This document shows positions 10,614 to 19,120 of a DNA stretch of 41,976 nt, one piece after another. The notes under the pieces are model-generated. The model was not told where the DNA came from and did not search any database. It worked only from the letters and a program-made list of their open reading frames with translations. The position numbers and the translations under genes are program-made. Positions within the stretch are counted from its first letter, which is position 1. Each line of letters opens with the position of its first letter. This stretch comes from a virus: positions 44,179-86,154 of IMG/VR virus record IMGVR_UViG_3300001460_000013, one strand, 5' to 3'.

Positions 10614-12037
10614 TAAAATCTACCTGCCGCACTACCAGTTCTATTCATTCTTATATTTATTTCTCTAGCCACTTTATTTGCAATATCTCGTATCTCTGTG
10701 TCGGAAGCACCCACTCTACCATTAACATGAACGTTAATTGTATTTCCACCACCGGACATTCCTCTACTTTGTCTATTAGTATGTACTCTAGCCCCATTAG
10801 GTAATGATACTAATTCCGGTCCTCTTTCTCCAACTAGTGTCATTTGTTCTTTTACTATTCCACCTGTTGCTCTACCACGAATTTTGTTAATGAACTTACC
10901 TACCTTGACAATTGGTGCGACGATTAATCTAATTGCCCCAATTATCATTGCCACATAAATTGCAAATATAACTTTAAGAGCCGCCATTAACAGATTTCCT
11001 ACTCCCTGTAAAACAGTGTAAAGACCACCAAAGAATTGTGTAAAATTACCATTAAAAATACCCTTAAACATAGTAAAAAATCCACCTAGTACTAACATAA
11101 CACCTGTTGCTATCTGTTTAAATGCTCCAAGGTCGTCCATAATAGATTTTATTGTACTAAATATCTTTGCTGTTCTAAGAATCTTAACTATAAATAAAAC
11201 ACCCATAGCAATTGCAACAAAATACACCATACCTTGAACGAATGCTCCTAATGCTAATGATAATACTCTTCCTAATAAAAAAGGTATTTTTGTGAAAAAG
11301 AAACCTACTCCTTTTTCAAGCCCCCCAAACATTTTAAAAACGCTATTTTTTATTTTTGCTCCTTTATCTTTAGCAGTAAATAAATTCTTTGCACCCTTTG
11401 CATAACCTTGCATTACATCTCCAAAATATCCACCCTGACTTCTTTTAGTAAATCTTGATGCATTACCTACACCTGTAAAAGCACGTTGGCGACCTTGTGC
11501 ATCTCTTTTATCAAATAGATATTCACTCATTTTTCTTTGGGCTTTTTTATTTCTACCACCAGTTAACCTTGTAATTAATCCTTCTTTAGGGTTAGCCAAA
11601 TCAGATAATCTATCTCCTACTCTTTTTTGTACTCCTGATAACATTCCTATGGCCTTTTGCTTAGCCTGTGCAGGGCTAACTCCTTTCTGCATAGCCATCA
11701 TTTTATACAATCCTCCTGTTTGTTTACTTGCTTCTTTAATTGATTCCCCTAACTTCTCATATGTATCAGACAACCCCATTGTTGCCTCCATTTGTTTTAA
11801 CGTTGCCATTTCTGCTTCTTTTGAATTGTTACTAAATATGTATATAGCATTTCCAACCGCTCTAACATAGTTTTGTAGTTTCCATAATCCTGAACCGGAT
11901 AAAATTCTACTAGCCATAGTCCAAACATCTGACTGTTTGGATACTTCTCCAAATGATATGGCTAAACTATCTGTACTTTCAGATAATTGTTGAATGGCCT
12001 TACCATAATCAGTTATTGCTTGAAACTCATCAACCAT
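10613..12037 (-). CDS. Tail tape measure protein
   Basis: The 474-residue protein has a helical N-terminal half, a hydrophobic central block with likely membrane-type segments (about 258-288, 305-325 and 345-378), and a C-terminal signature at 391-420 (TGGIV, then LVGERGPELVSLPNGARVHT) characteristic of phage tape measure proteins. Such proteins line the tail tube, set its length and leave ahead of the DNA during infection. Its ATG overlaps the stop codon of the frameshifted chaperone (TAATG), the classic arrangement. At 474 residues it is short for the family. At about 1.5 angstroms per helical residue the maximum tail length would be near 70 nm. Confidence 0.85.
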   Translation of the reverse strand: MVDEFQAITDYGKAIQQLSESTDSLAISFGEVSKQSDVWTMASRILSGSGLWKLQNYVRAVGNAIYIFSNNSKEAEMATLKQMEATMGLSDTYEKLGESIKEASKQTGGLYKMMAMQKGVSPAQAKQKAIGMLSGVQKRVGDRLSDLANPKEGLITRLTGGRNKKAQRKMSEYLFDKRDAQGRQRAFTGVGNASRFTKRSQGGYFGDVMQGYAKGAKNLFTAKDKGAKIKNSVFKMFGGLEKGVGFFFTKIPFLLGRVLSLALGAFVQGMVYFVAIAMGVLFIVKILRTAKIFSTIKSIMDDLGAFKQIATGVMLVLGGFFTMFKGIFNGNFTQFFGGLYTVLQGVGNLLMAALKVIFAIYVAMIIGAIRLIVAPIVKVGKFINKIRGRATGGIVKEQMTLVGERGPELVSLPNGARVHTNRQSRGMSGGGNTINVHVNGRVGASDTEIRDIANKVAREINIRMNRTGSAAGRF

Positions 12038-12620
12038 TATTTACCCACTCTTTTTACTTCTGCTTCCATTGTTTCTGATTTTAGGGCTTCAATTTCAGCA
12101 TGTATTTGTGTCATCTCTAAAATCATAGACATATTAGTATGTCTTGCTTCGTGAGGACTTATGTTAAATATCTTACAATAAGAATATAGTAGAATATTAA
12201 ATGCTAATGTAGCATCTACTTCTCTACCTGATAATGCTTTTCTTATTGCACTTCTTTTCCCGTATCAGCCCCCGCAATATCCATAAATGGATTAGGTAGA
12301 ATTTCCTTTAATTGCGTTCCGAGATATGGATTTAATCTTAATAATTCGATATGTGATAATTGGGGTTCGGTTTTACCTATGAATTCCTTTACCATGAACT
12401 TATACATTTTAGTTAAGTTTAGAGACATCTCTTGTGTTTTAGAATCTACATCCATTACAGATGATAATGCTGATTCTACTTGTAGCCATGTAGGTTCTTT
12501 AACCCACACTTTTATTACTTTATCGCTATCTTCTGCGACTTTTATCTCGTACATCGTTTGGTCTACGGTTGCGAACAACCTACTTTTATCATTTTCTATT
12601 TCACTCATTTTCTTTTCCAC
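12037..12620 (-). CDS. Frameshifted tail assembly chaperone (gpGT-like fusion)
   Basis: If ribosomes slip back one base at the GGGAAAA heptamer, the chaperone is extended by 72 residues to 194 in total. The extension begins RSAIRKALSGREVDA and ends EAEVKRVGK. It is helical and charged, has no start of its own near the slip site, and stops in TAATG overlapping the tape measure start. This matches the G/GT pair of lambda-like tails, where the T part recruits tail tube subunits. The open frame and the heptamer are seen directly; that slippage occurs is inferred. Confidence 0.7.
12243..12620 (-). CDS. Tail assembly chaperone, short form (gpG-like)
   Basis: This 125-residue (GTG start) or 121-residue (ATG at 12608) soluble protein lies directly before the tape measure gene, where phages encode the chaperone that coats the tape measure during tail assembly. 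The ATG is the better start because AGGTGG lies just upstream; the GTG at 12620 is part of that ribosome binding site. The sequence includes a helical region (SLNLTKMYKFMVKEFIG) and ends after a slippery heptamer. Assignment is by gene order, size and the frameshift signal, since these proteins diverge strongly. Confidence 0.7.
   Translation of the reverse strand: MEKKMSEIENDKSRLFATVDQTMYEIKVAEDSDKVIKVWVKEPTWLQVESALSSVMDVDSKTQEMSLNLTKMYKFMVKEFIGKTEPQLSHIELLRLNPYLGTQLKEILPNPFMDIAGADTGKEVQ
12255..12261 (-). promoter_or_regulatory. -1 ribosomal frameshift slippery site GGGAAAA
   Basis: In the zero frame the codons are GGA then AAA, preceded by G, so the heptamer fits X XXY YYZ exactly. After slipping, GGG AAA is read and translation continues in the 72-codon downstream frame. 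The zero-frame stop follows three codons after the slip site. Lambda uses GGGAAAG at the equivalent position. Confidence 0.75.
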
Positions 12621-12695
12621 CTACTTTAATACCAACAAACAAACTATGTTGGTGGAATTTACTTTTAGAATATTCTTTGTTTTTGAATATCCTCC
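12621..12695 (-). other. 75-nt gap with orphan GGAGG and a small hairpin
   Basis: A strong GGAGG (12691-12695) directly follows the tail tube stop but has no ATG, GTG or TTG at usable distance; the frame after it starts with ATA. A 6-bp inverted repeat, ACCAAC/GTTGGT with an 11-nt loop (12631-12636 and 12648-12653), lies upstream of the chaperone ribosome binding site. It could influence chaperone translation, but nothing shows this directly. Confidence 0.4.
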
Positions 12696-14504
12696 TTATT
12701 TTGTATTAATTATTTCCCACTTACCGGAATATTTACATTCGGTTAATGTTCTTGCTTTCATAGTAACTTCTACTTCTAATGCTGATTTATCATCAGGGAA
12801 AGGCACACTAACTGAGTCTATAATATAATCAGAAAACTTTAATCCAATACTAGACAATGTTGCACCAACTCCCTTAGTAAAATTCAATTCAATAATTCCA
12901 CCATTAGATGCACCAGTTGGGTCAAATTCATCTGTGCCTCTTAACTCATCCCAAATTTGGGTATCAGTAATTAACATTGTAAAATTTAAATCATATGTTC
13001 GCTGTGCAGGACTATGGTGACTAATACTCCTACGGTCATAATTACCAATATATCTATGCGGAGTTAAATTATTTGCTATAGCCAATGAACCTGATTTTAT
13101 TCTTGCAAATGTTTGACCAAATATTTTTATTCCACCATCAGAATACATAAATGGATAATTATCTTCTTTAGTAGAACTAAAGTTATGTAAGTTACTTACT
13201 GCATCAATATTTCTTTGAGGAAAATAACCTGCTGGAGCATCAAATAAAGTTTTACTAACTAAATCTACATTACATTTTAATTCTTCTCCCTCATTAAAAT
13301 TCATGGTTAGACTATTAACTTGACATCCTGTTGCTACTTTAGCCCACATATTTTCTGTAGGCGTTAAAGCATCTATTTTTCCACCGGAAGATACTTTCTC
13401 ATGAGACATATCTATAGCAAAAGAAGGAAGTGAATCTCCATTTAATTCTGTAAATGTATAAGTTAAAATGCCACTATTTCTTTTTACAAAATTAGCAGGA
13501 GTTTTAACCGGAGGACATGAAATTGAAGTTATACTAGTACTGCCACCTTTTACTGTTCTAACCATTTCACCAGTACTTTCGTTAATATATGTTAATTCTG
13601 TAGCAGTAGTACTCAATGCATCTGTAAGTGCAACAGTGGAAGCAGTTCCGTCTTCTATAACTGATATACCTCCTAATGCATAGTATAACCAAGAACCATT
13701 ATTCATATTTATATCTAAAGAAGCACCACTAACTGTTTCTGCACCTTTATATTGATGAGTAAAGTTACGAGTATTACCTAATGCTAAGTTCATTTGATTG
13801 AGAGTTACTTCTACACTAGGAGGACTAAATGTATTAATTAATCCTAACCAACTATCACTTAGTAAAGTTGTTCCATCAGTTTCAATAGCGTTTACTAAAA
13901 GTATACCATCAGCACCAGTACCAGCACTAGTTAAAGTTGGCACACCTGATACTGCACTACCTAATAGTAATGTTTCTCCCGATACATATCCATCTCCACC
14001 TGTTGTAATAGTTACACCATTAATAGCACCACTACTACTTACTGTTATAGTAGCAATTGCACCCGTACCCATTTTTGTACCTTCTAATTTAACATTAGTA
14101 TAGGTGTCGGGAGAGCCACTTGCACCTCCATCTGAAATTGTAACAGTAGCAATAGCACCACCATCAGCAGTATTGTCAGAAGAAGTAACTAATGAAGGAG
14201 TTGGCGCACCATAGGCTAAAATTGTAACATCTAAAGTTAAGGTGTTACCAGTTTGTATAATTTCATTGAATATTAAACTAGTTTGAGTATTATCTGCTAT
14301 GGTAAAGTATCCAACTAAGGTTTCATCTGTTAATTCTACTTTTGCCACACAACCAATATATAATTTAGGAATGAGAACTACATCACCATCCCAAGAATTA
14401 ATAGTGGAACTATTATTATTAGCACAATCTTTCAAATAAATATTGGCTTCAGGTATGAATGTTACCGATTGTCCTGCGCCTACAAATGCTTCATTACTTG
14501 TCAT
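12696..14504 (-). CDS. Major tail tube protein with an inserted Gly-rich domain
   Basis: At 602 residues this is much longer than usual tail tube proteins (about 150-350). Residues about 1-100 and 210-602 look like a tube subunit: SPPSVEVTLNQMNLALGN, SGASLDINMNNGSWLYYALGG, and a C-terminal half with TYDLNFTMLITDTQIWDEL and ALEVEVTMKART. Residues about 104-207 form an insertion with paired stretches GAIATVTIS and GAIATITVS, each followed by a VxxxGGxGY-like or Gly-rich turn, a module common on marine phage surfaces. The insertion would project from the tube. It lies between the tail terminator and the chaperones, as expected. Confidence 0.7.
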   Translation of the reverse strand: MTSNEAFVGAGQSVTFIPEANIYLKDCANNNSSTINSWDGDVVLIPKLYIGCVAKVELTDETLVGYFTIADNTQTSLIFNEIIQTGNTLTLDVTILAYGAPTPSLVTSSDNTADGGAIATVTISDGGASGSPDTYTNVKLEGTKMGTGAIATITVSSSGAINGVTITTGGDGYVSGETLLLGSAVSGVPTLTSAGTGADGILLVNAIETDGTTLLSDSWLGLINTFSPPSVEVTLNQMNLALGNTRNFTHQYKGAETVSGASLDINMNNGSWLYYALGGISVIEDGTASTVALTDALSTTATELTYINESTGEMVRTVKGGSTSITSISCPPVKTPANFVKRNSGILTYTFTELNGDSLPSFAIDMSHEKVSSGGKIDALTPTENMWAKVATGCQVNSLTMNFNEGEELKCNVDLVSKTLFDAPAGYFPQRNIDAVSNLHNFSSTKEDNYPFMYSDGGIKIFGQTFARIKSGSLAIANNLTPHRYIGNYDRRSISHHSPAQRTYDLNFTMLITDTQIWDELRGTDEFDPTGASNGGIIELNFTKGVGATLSSIGLKFSDYIIDSVSVPFPDDKSALEVEVTMKARTLTECKYSGKWEIINTK

Positions 14505-14515
14505 TTTTTATTCCC

Positions 14516-15043
14516 TCATATACTTCTGCCGAACCGTTTCATGTCAACCGAGAGTTTGTACCCTAATAGTTTTTTACCTCGGTCATTTGAATCGCTTCGA
14601 CTTGTTAACTTAATTATATCTGCACTATCTTCTATTGTACCGGACGTTCCTCCGCCAACATATACGGTTGGCCTAAGAGAGTTCTTCTCTAAAATGTATC
14701 GTGTAATTCGATATTGTGCTTGTAGTCTATCTCTTGAATAAGTATTCGTAGGCATATCTCTTCTATGTAAAACTCTTATGTGTATTGTAAAACTAAATTC
14801 TTCATTTCTTACTGCATAATCAATCGTAGGATATGAAGATGAAGCAGATTCTTCATATACAACTAATATTGATTTTGAATCGGCATCTATTCTTCTACCT
14901 TTTTTTGGTTCTATAGAGCGAACATCAACAAACTCAGGAGTTTCACCATGTGCTACTAGAATTTCTCCACTAGATACTAATGCTCCTGCCGCCGAAGGCC
15001 ATCTATCACTTAATAAACGTAAAAGAAAAGTAACTTCATCCAT
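14516..15043 (-). CDS. Tail terminator / tail completion protein
   Basis: The 175-residue protein opens with DEVTFLLRLLSDRWPS, then a strand pattern ILVVYEES, a FSFTIHIRVLHRR segment, a helix (SRDRLQAQYRITRYILEKN) and a C-terminal strand KLLGYKLSVDMKRFG. This mixed alpha/beta layout and size match tail terminator proteins that cap the tube and dock it to the neck. It sits between the connector genes and the tail tube gene and overlaps the upstream gene by one base. Assignment combines layout and position. Confidence 0.6.
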   Translation of the reverse strand: MDEVTFLLRLLSDRWPSAAGALVSSGEILVAHGETPEFVDVRSIEPKKGRRIDADSKSILVVYEESASSSYPTIDYAVRNEEFSFTIHIRVLHRRDMPTNTYSRDRLQAQYRITRYILEKNSLRPTVYVGGGTSGTIEDSADIIKLTSRSDSNDRGKKLLGYKLSVDMKRFGRSI

Positions 15044-15255
15044 TATTGAACCTTCCTAAATCTATCTTTATCTAAAACAACTTTATTAATAGTTTTTATT
15101 AATGTTTTAGCATATACTTCTTGTAACTCTTCTAACATCTTAGTATCTGATATAGCAAATTCGCTATATGCACTATCTTTTAAAAACTCATTACGGTCAA
15201 CATGTAGTTCTAATGCTTCTTTAATAGTTTTAGAAAGTTTTTCCATATTAATCAC
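15043..15255 (-). CDS. Small helical neck protein, function unknown
   Basis: This 70-residue protein (67 if the ATG at 15246 is used) is mainly helical and charged: MEKLSKTIKEALELHVDRN and EELQEVYAKTLIKTINKV. It overlaps the connector gene upstream and the tail terminator gene downstream, so it probably belongs to the head-tail joint. No family is recognised. Confidence 0.6.
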   Translation of the reverse strand: MINMEKLSKTIKEALELHVDRNEFLKDSAYSEFAISDTKMLEELQEVYAKTLIKTINKVVLDKDRFRKVQ

Positions 15256-16373
15256 GATATAAAATGTATCATCTTTTTCTTACCATCTAAAATGCTAGTG
15301 GCTTGTTCGATTAATATATCATGTTTAGTTTTTAAATCTATATTAGAACCAGTCTCAGCAATAAGTATAGAGTTATCATCATGTAGTAAAATGCTTGCCG
15401 CAGATAATTTAGTAGCGGCTTCATGTATAGATGAGTCTACTCTTCCATCTCCACTAACATAAGTTACTCTTACAGAATGATTTTGTAAATATGGATAATT
15501 CTTTAAGAAAAATATTTTTCCCTCATCTCCTATTTGCCAAAAATCTCCAGTTCTACTTGAACTTTCATTATCTTTAAATCCTGTAACTTCACCAACATTA
15601 GCATTACCTGAGTTTGTTGATGTTATAGTACAATTTTGTCCATCATCTCCTAATAATAATGAAGATATAACTACTGTGCTAGAATCTTCAGAATCCACAG
15701 TTGCATAAAAGAAATCTGAAATATGAATGTCATCCCCTGAAACCGAACCAATATCATTTGCTGTTACTGATTTAGCCGAACTTTCCCCTGTAAACTTAGC
15801 AGTTTTTGCAGGAAATACTTCGTTAATTGCATCTACTAATTGACTAGCAGTAGTTTTTGGGCCAAAGTTATCATAGAAATCTTTTGTGGTTGATGTACCG
15901 CCGAGGATAGAAAATGTCCAACTTCCTGCTACTAAATTTATAGTCCATACTGAATTGGTAACATTTGAAGGCATTTTTATTTTAGCAGTAGCAGATGCTA
16001 AGTCTTTGTAGGAATTTCCTTGCCATACTTCTAACCTAATTATTTTTTGTATTTTAGGTTGGTCTAACTGAATAAAACCAACATAATCTTTGTATGTTTG
16101 TACGGGATATGCCCCCATACTTGATGCTGTAAAACTATAAAACTCATCTTTGTATATTATTGGTCTATATGTAATACCAATTGTATTATCTATTTGGCCC
16201 TCTACATTTTTTATTATTTTTCCAACCTCTACTAGGTTTGGTGTAGTACTTGCAGAAAATGCACTAATTTGTAATAGATTAGAAATATCTGTATGAGTAG
16301 TATAAAATCCATTTCCTATAGAATAGTTAGGATTAATACTTGTAAAATCACTTGGGGAACTTAGTCTTGCCAT
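15252..16373 (-). CDS. Head-tail connector (adaptor) protein with inserted domain
   Basis: Residues 25-75 resemble adaptor proteins of the HK97 gp6 type: a helical start with ISNLLQISAFS, then EVGKIIKNVEGQIDNTIGI. The C-terminal part (315-370) is a long helix pair suited to docking under the portal. Between them, about residues 145-270, lies an insertion with TASQLVDAINEVF, VVISSLLLGDDGQN and CTITST. Its layout recalls the repeats in the LamG tail protein. Adaptors are normally near 100-200 residues, so the 373-residue length is explained by insertions. Gene order before the terminator supports the role. Confidence 0.6.
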   Translation of the reverse strand: MARLSSPSDFTSINPNYSIGNGFYTTHTDISNLLQISAFSASTTPNLVEVGKIIKNVEGQIDNTIGITYRPIIYKDEFYSFTASSMGAYPVQTYKDYVGFIQLDQPKIQKIIRLEVWQGNSYKDLASATAKIKMPSNVTNSVWTINLVAGSWTFSILGGTSTTKDFYDNFGPKTTASQLVDAINEVFPAKTAKFTGESSAKSVTANDIGSVSGDDIHISDFFYATVDSEDSSTVVISSLLLGDDGQNCTITSTNSGNANVGEVTGFKDNESSSRTGDFWQIGDEGKIFFLKNYPYLQNHSVRVTYVSGDGRVDSSIHEAATKLSAASILLHDDNSILIAETGSNIDLKTKHDILIEQATSILDGKKKMIHFIS

Positions 16374-16377
16374 ATTA

Positions 16378-19107
16378 TCACGTACTTCTTTGTTTCATAT
16401 ATTTAAAATTGGATTGTATTCTATTTATTATTTTTTCTATAACTAAACTTTTTTTACTTGGTTTTTTATCCTCTGATATGACAGTAGATATGTATCCACG
16501 TTTTCTTGATACTTCTTTATCATTTGGTTTTCTTACAAGACCTGTGCCTTTAGTATTTGCATATGAAATCCCTGTTGTTCTAGGACTTATTTTATGTGAA
16601 GCAGTAAAGGTGTGTTTAACTTCTTCTATAAGAGGCAAAATAGATTTTCCTCTTCTTCTAGCATCTCCTGCCATAAATGTTTCAGACTCATCTCTTGATG
16701 TTCTTAATCGACTAGAAGAACTTTTTTGGCCTTTATCTTTTAGATAATTTTTATCAAATGCCATCCTTCTAAAATAATCATATTTTTCTGTTACATCCAT
16801 AGAATCTGTTTTTTCCATAAATGAGAATACAGTTTGATTTGTTAAGTTACTAAGTTTTCCTGAAGTTTTTGCACCTATTAACACATCTTTTGTTCGTTTA
16901 ATATCTTCAGTAGGATTTTTAGGATTAGATTCTAATGTGTTTAGTACATCATATAACATGTATTTGTCTGAAAAACTTTTTCCATCTTTACCACCTATCT
17001 TTTTAAATTTTGTAATTAACATTTTTAATTGGTCTTTATTTTTTTCATATTTTTTTATTGATGGTATTTCTTCTATATATAAATTTAAATCTTTTAATGT
17101 ACTTTCTAATTGAGAACGCATCTCTTTAGCATTTTTACTATCAATAATATTTTTAAATAAATCAAGTGGCTTTAAATCATAATTAGAACTTAATGTATAC
17201 TCAAATAAAATAGTAGGTATTTTAGTTTTTACTTTATTATTTTTTATTTTAATAGAAAAATCATATGTTTCATCATCAATCCATTCGTTAGGTGCAACCT
17301 TTTTTGTAGGTAAATTTCTTACTATTGCCTCTTCAAACTCTTTTAAAAATTCTTTACTATAAAATGCTTTAAATTCATCATTTGTGTTGTTGTTTTTAAC
17401 ATCATATGTATCTAATAATTTTTTATACTTTTCAGGAATATCATTTAATAAAATTTGTATTGAAGGAAATAAATCTTCATTTTTAATCTTAATATCACCA
17501 CTAGGTCTTTCTGAATTTTCCCTACCTGTCTTTGCAATTAAATTATATTCATGTTTTTCTGTTGTCTCAAAATCTAATTTAAAATCTTTTAAATCTTCAA
17601 ATTCTTTTATCTGTTTACGAAGTGGTATTATTTTTTTATTTATTTTTTCATATTCATTATCTAACTGTGGTGAATCAGGGTATGTTTTTTCTCCCTTTTC
17701 GTCTATATCAGCATATCTTTCAGGATTTTCTAAACTATCTAATATATTTAGTAGTTCATTTTCATCATCAATCATATCAAAAAATTTGATTTGGAATTCA
17801 GATTCACCAACTGTAATACCTTCAGAAGCGGGAACTGTTAAATCTAATATTAAATCTGAAAATTCATAGTAATTATCTTGTTGAGTAGTTAAAACTTTTT
17901 CTAATTCTTCTTTAAGTTTATTTTTAGCATTTACAGGTATGTCTTTTGTTAATAAAATTAATTTATCTAATTCGTTCCTTGAAAATTCTCTTTCTTCATT
18001 AAAGTTAACGAATTTAATATGTGTCCAAGAATATTCATTTTTCTTATCAGAGTTAGGTTTATGTAATAATTCTAAATATACTAATGGCCTCCCCTGTTGG
18101 CTAGGTTTGTTTTTGTCTTTTTTTGCTTCATTAATAGTTTTATCACTAGTTTTTGTAATAGTTAATTGTGAATCATCGAGAGTACCAAAACCAAACCTAT
18201 CCATTAATGCTTCAAAATATTTAGCACTGTTAAAAGTAACTATATAATTACTTTCTGCATCTATCAGTTCAGGTGGTGCAGATTCAGTTGGGTCTACAAT
18301 TTTACTTTCGTCAACTGTAATGAAATCCATAATTAAATCATACAAAATTGGAGATTGAGTAGTTAATTGTGATATGAAATCATACTCTTCGTTTTTACCT
18401 TTTATATCTGTTAAGTTAGGAACATTATAACGTTCAGTACCTTCTCCCATACCTATAGCCGCATCTGTAACTCTTCTTTTTTCAGGTAGGTTATTTTTAC
18501 CAGTTTTCCACGTTGTATTTATTAACAATCTTTTAGTTTTTATATTATCTAAATCATCTAATGTAGGATTAATTGTTTCTTGTAAATCAGTTAAAGTATA
18601 ATATAAATCCTCAGGTAAAAAACTTTTTATTCCATTTTTTATATTAAGAGGATTTCCAGCCGTTTCTGCGCTTAATTTTGTTAATAAATCTAGAATAGGA
18701 GTTTCAGCAATTTTTTTTATGAATTCTAATTTATAATTATCCCAACTTTTATCATTAAAACTTTCTAAATATTTATTTAAAATAGTTGGACTTGTTTTTT
18801 TCTCTACTGTACCACTATTAACAAATGTAGCAAAATCATCTTTATCTAATACTAATAACTCCATTAAATAATTATCAGCATACATCTTACTTTTACTACT
18901 GTCAGCATTAACATCTTTAAAAGAATAGAGTGCCATCCAGTTGAACATTTGATTTTGCTCCAATAAAGGACTAACATCTGAACTCACTGATTTAGGGCTA
19001 AAAATAATATTACTTGTAAAGTTAGTACTTTTTGTTAAATAAGTAAGTAAATCGAAGGGTATAGTTATATTATCAGACTTAAGTATTTGAGTATTTGAAT
19101 TTAACAT
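16378..19107 (-). CDS. Large unrecognised structural-region protein, 909 aa
   Basis: The protein is soluble, rich in Lys, Asp, Glu and Asn, with no signal peptide or clear membrane segment. Helical stretches include ENELLNILDSLENPERYAD (about 455-475) and EYEKINKKIIPLRKQIKEFE (about 490-510). The last 130 residues are strongly basic, with KSSSSRLRTSRDES and KEVSRKRGYIS, suggesting nucleic acid or DNA-facing contacts. It lies between the N/Q-rich protein and the connector. No family was recognised. Position and size would suit an internal capsid, neck or ejected protein, but this is a guess. Confidence 0.75.
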   Translation of the reverse strand: MLNSNTQILKSDNITIPFDLLTYLTKSTNFTSNIIFSPKSVSSDVSPLLEQNQMFNWMALYSFKDVNADSSKSKMYADNYLMELLVLDKDDFATFVNSGTVEKKTSPTILNKYLESFNDKSWDNYKLEFIKKIAETPILDLLTKLSAETAGNPLNIKNGIKSFLPEDLYYTLTDLQETINPTLDDLDNIKTKRLLINTTWKTGKNNLPEKRRVTDAAIGMGEGTERYNVPNLTDIKGKNEEYDFISQLTTQSPILYDLIMDFITVDESKIVDPTESAPPELIDAESNYIVTFNSAKYFEALMDRFGFGTLDDSQLTITKTSDKTINEAKKDKNKPSQQGRPLVYLELLHKPNSDKKNEYSWTHIKFVNFNEEREFSRNELDKLILLTKDIPVNAKNKLKEELEKVLTTQQDNYYEFSDLILDLTVPASEGITVGESEFQIKFFDMIDDENELLNILDSLENPERYADIDEKGEKTYPDSPQLDNEYEKINKKIIPLRKQIKEFEDLKDFKLDFETTEKHEYNLIAKTGRENSERPSGDIKIKNEDLFPSIQILLNDIPEKYKKLLDTYDVKNNNTNDEFKAFYSKEFLKEFEEAIVRNLPTKKVAPNEWIDDETYDFSIKIKNNKVKTKIPTILFEYTLSSNYDLKPLDLFKNIIDSKNAKEMRSQLESTLKDLNLYIEEIPSIKKYEKNKDQLKMLITKFKKIGGKDGKSFSDKYMLYDVLNTLESNPKNPTEDIKRTKDVLIGAKTSGKLSNLTNQTVFSFMEKTDSMDVTEKYDYFRRMAFDKNYLKDKGQKSSSSRLRTSRDESETFMAGDARRRGKSILPLIEEVKHTFTASHKISPRTTGISYANTKGTGLVRKPNDKEVSRKRGYISTVISEDKKPSKKSLVIEKIINRIQSNFKYMKQRST

Positions 19108-19120
19108 TTAACTTCCTCGC

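Noticed and set aside
16352-16747. Plus-strand frame of 131 codons, and similar plus-strand frames elsewhere (for example 12379-12828 and 17384-17869)
   Set aside because: They are antisense to long, credible genes; their hydrophobic, Ser/Leu/Phe-rich content is what antisense A+T-rich sequence gives.
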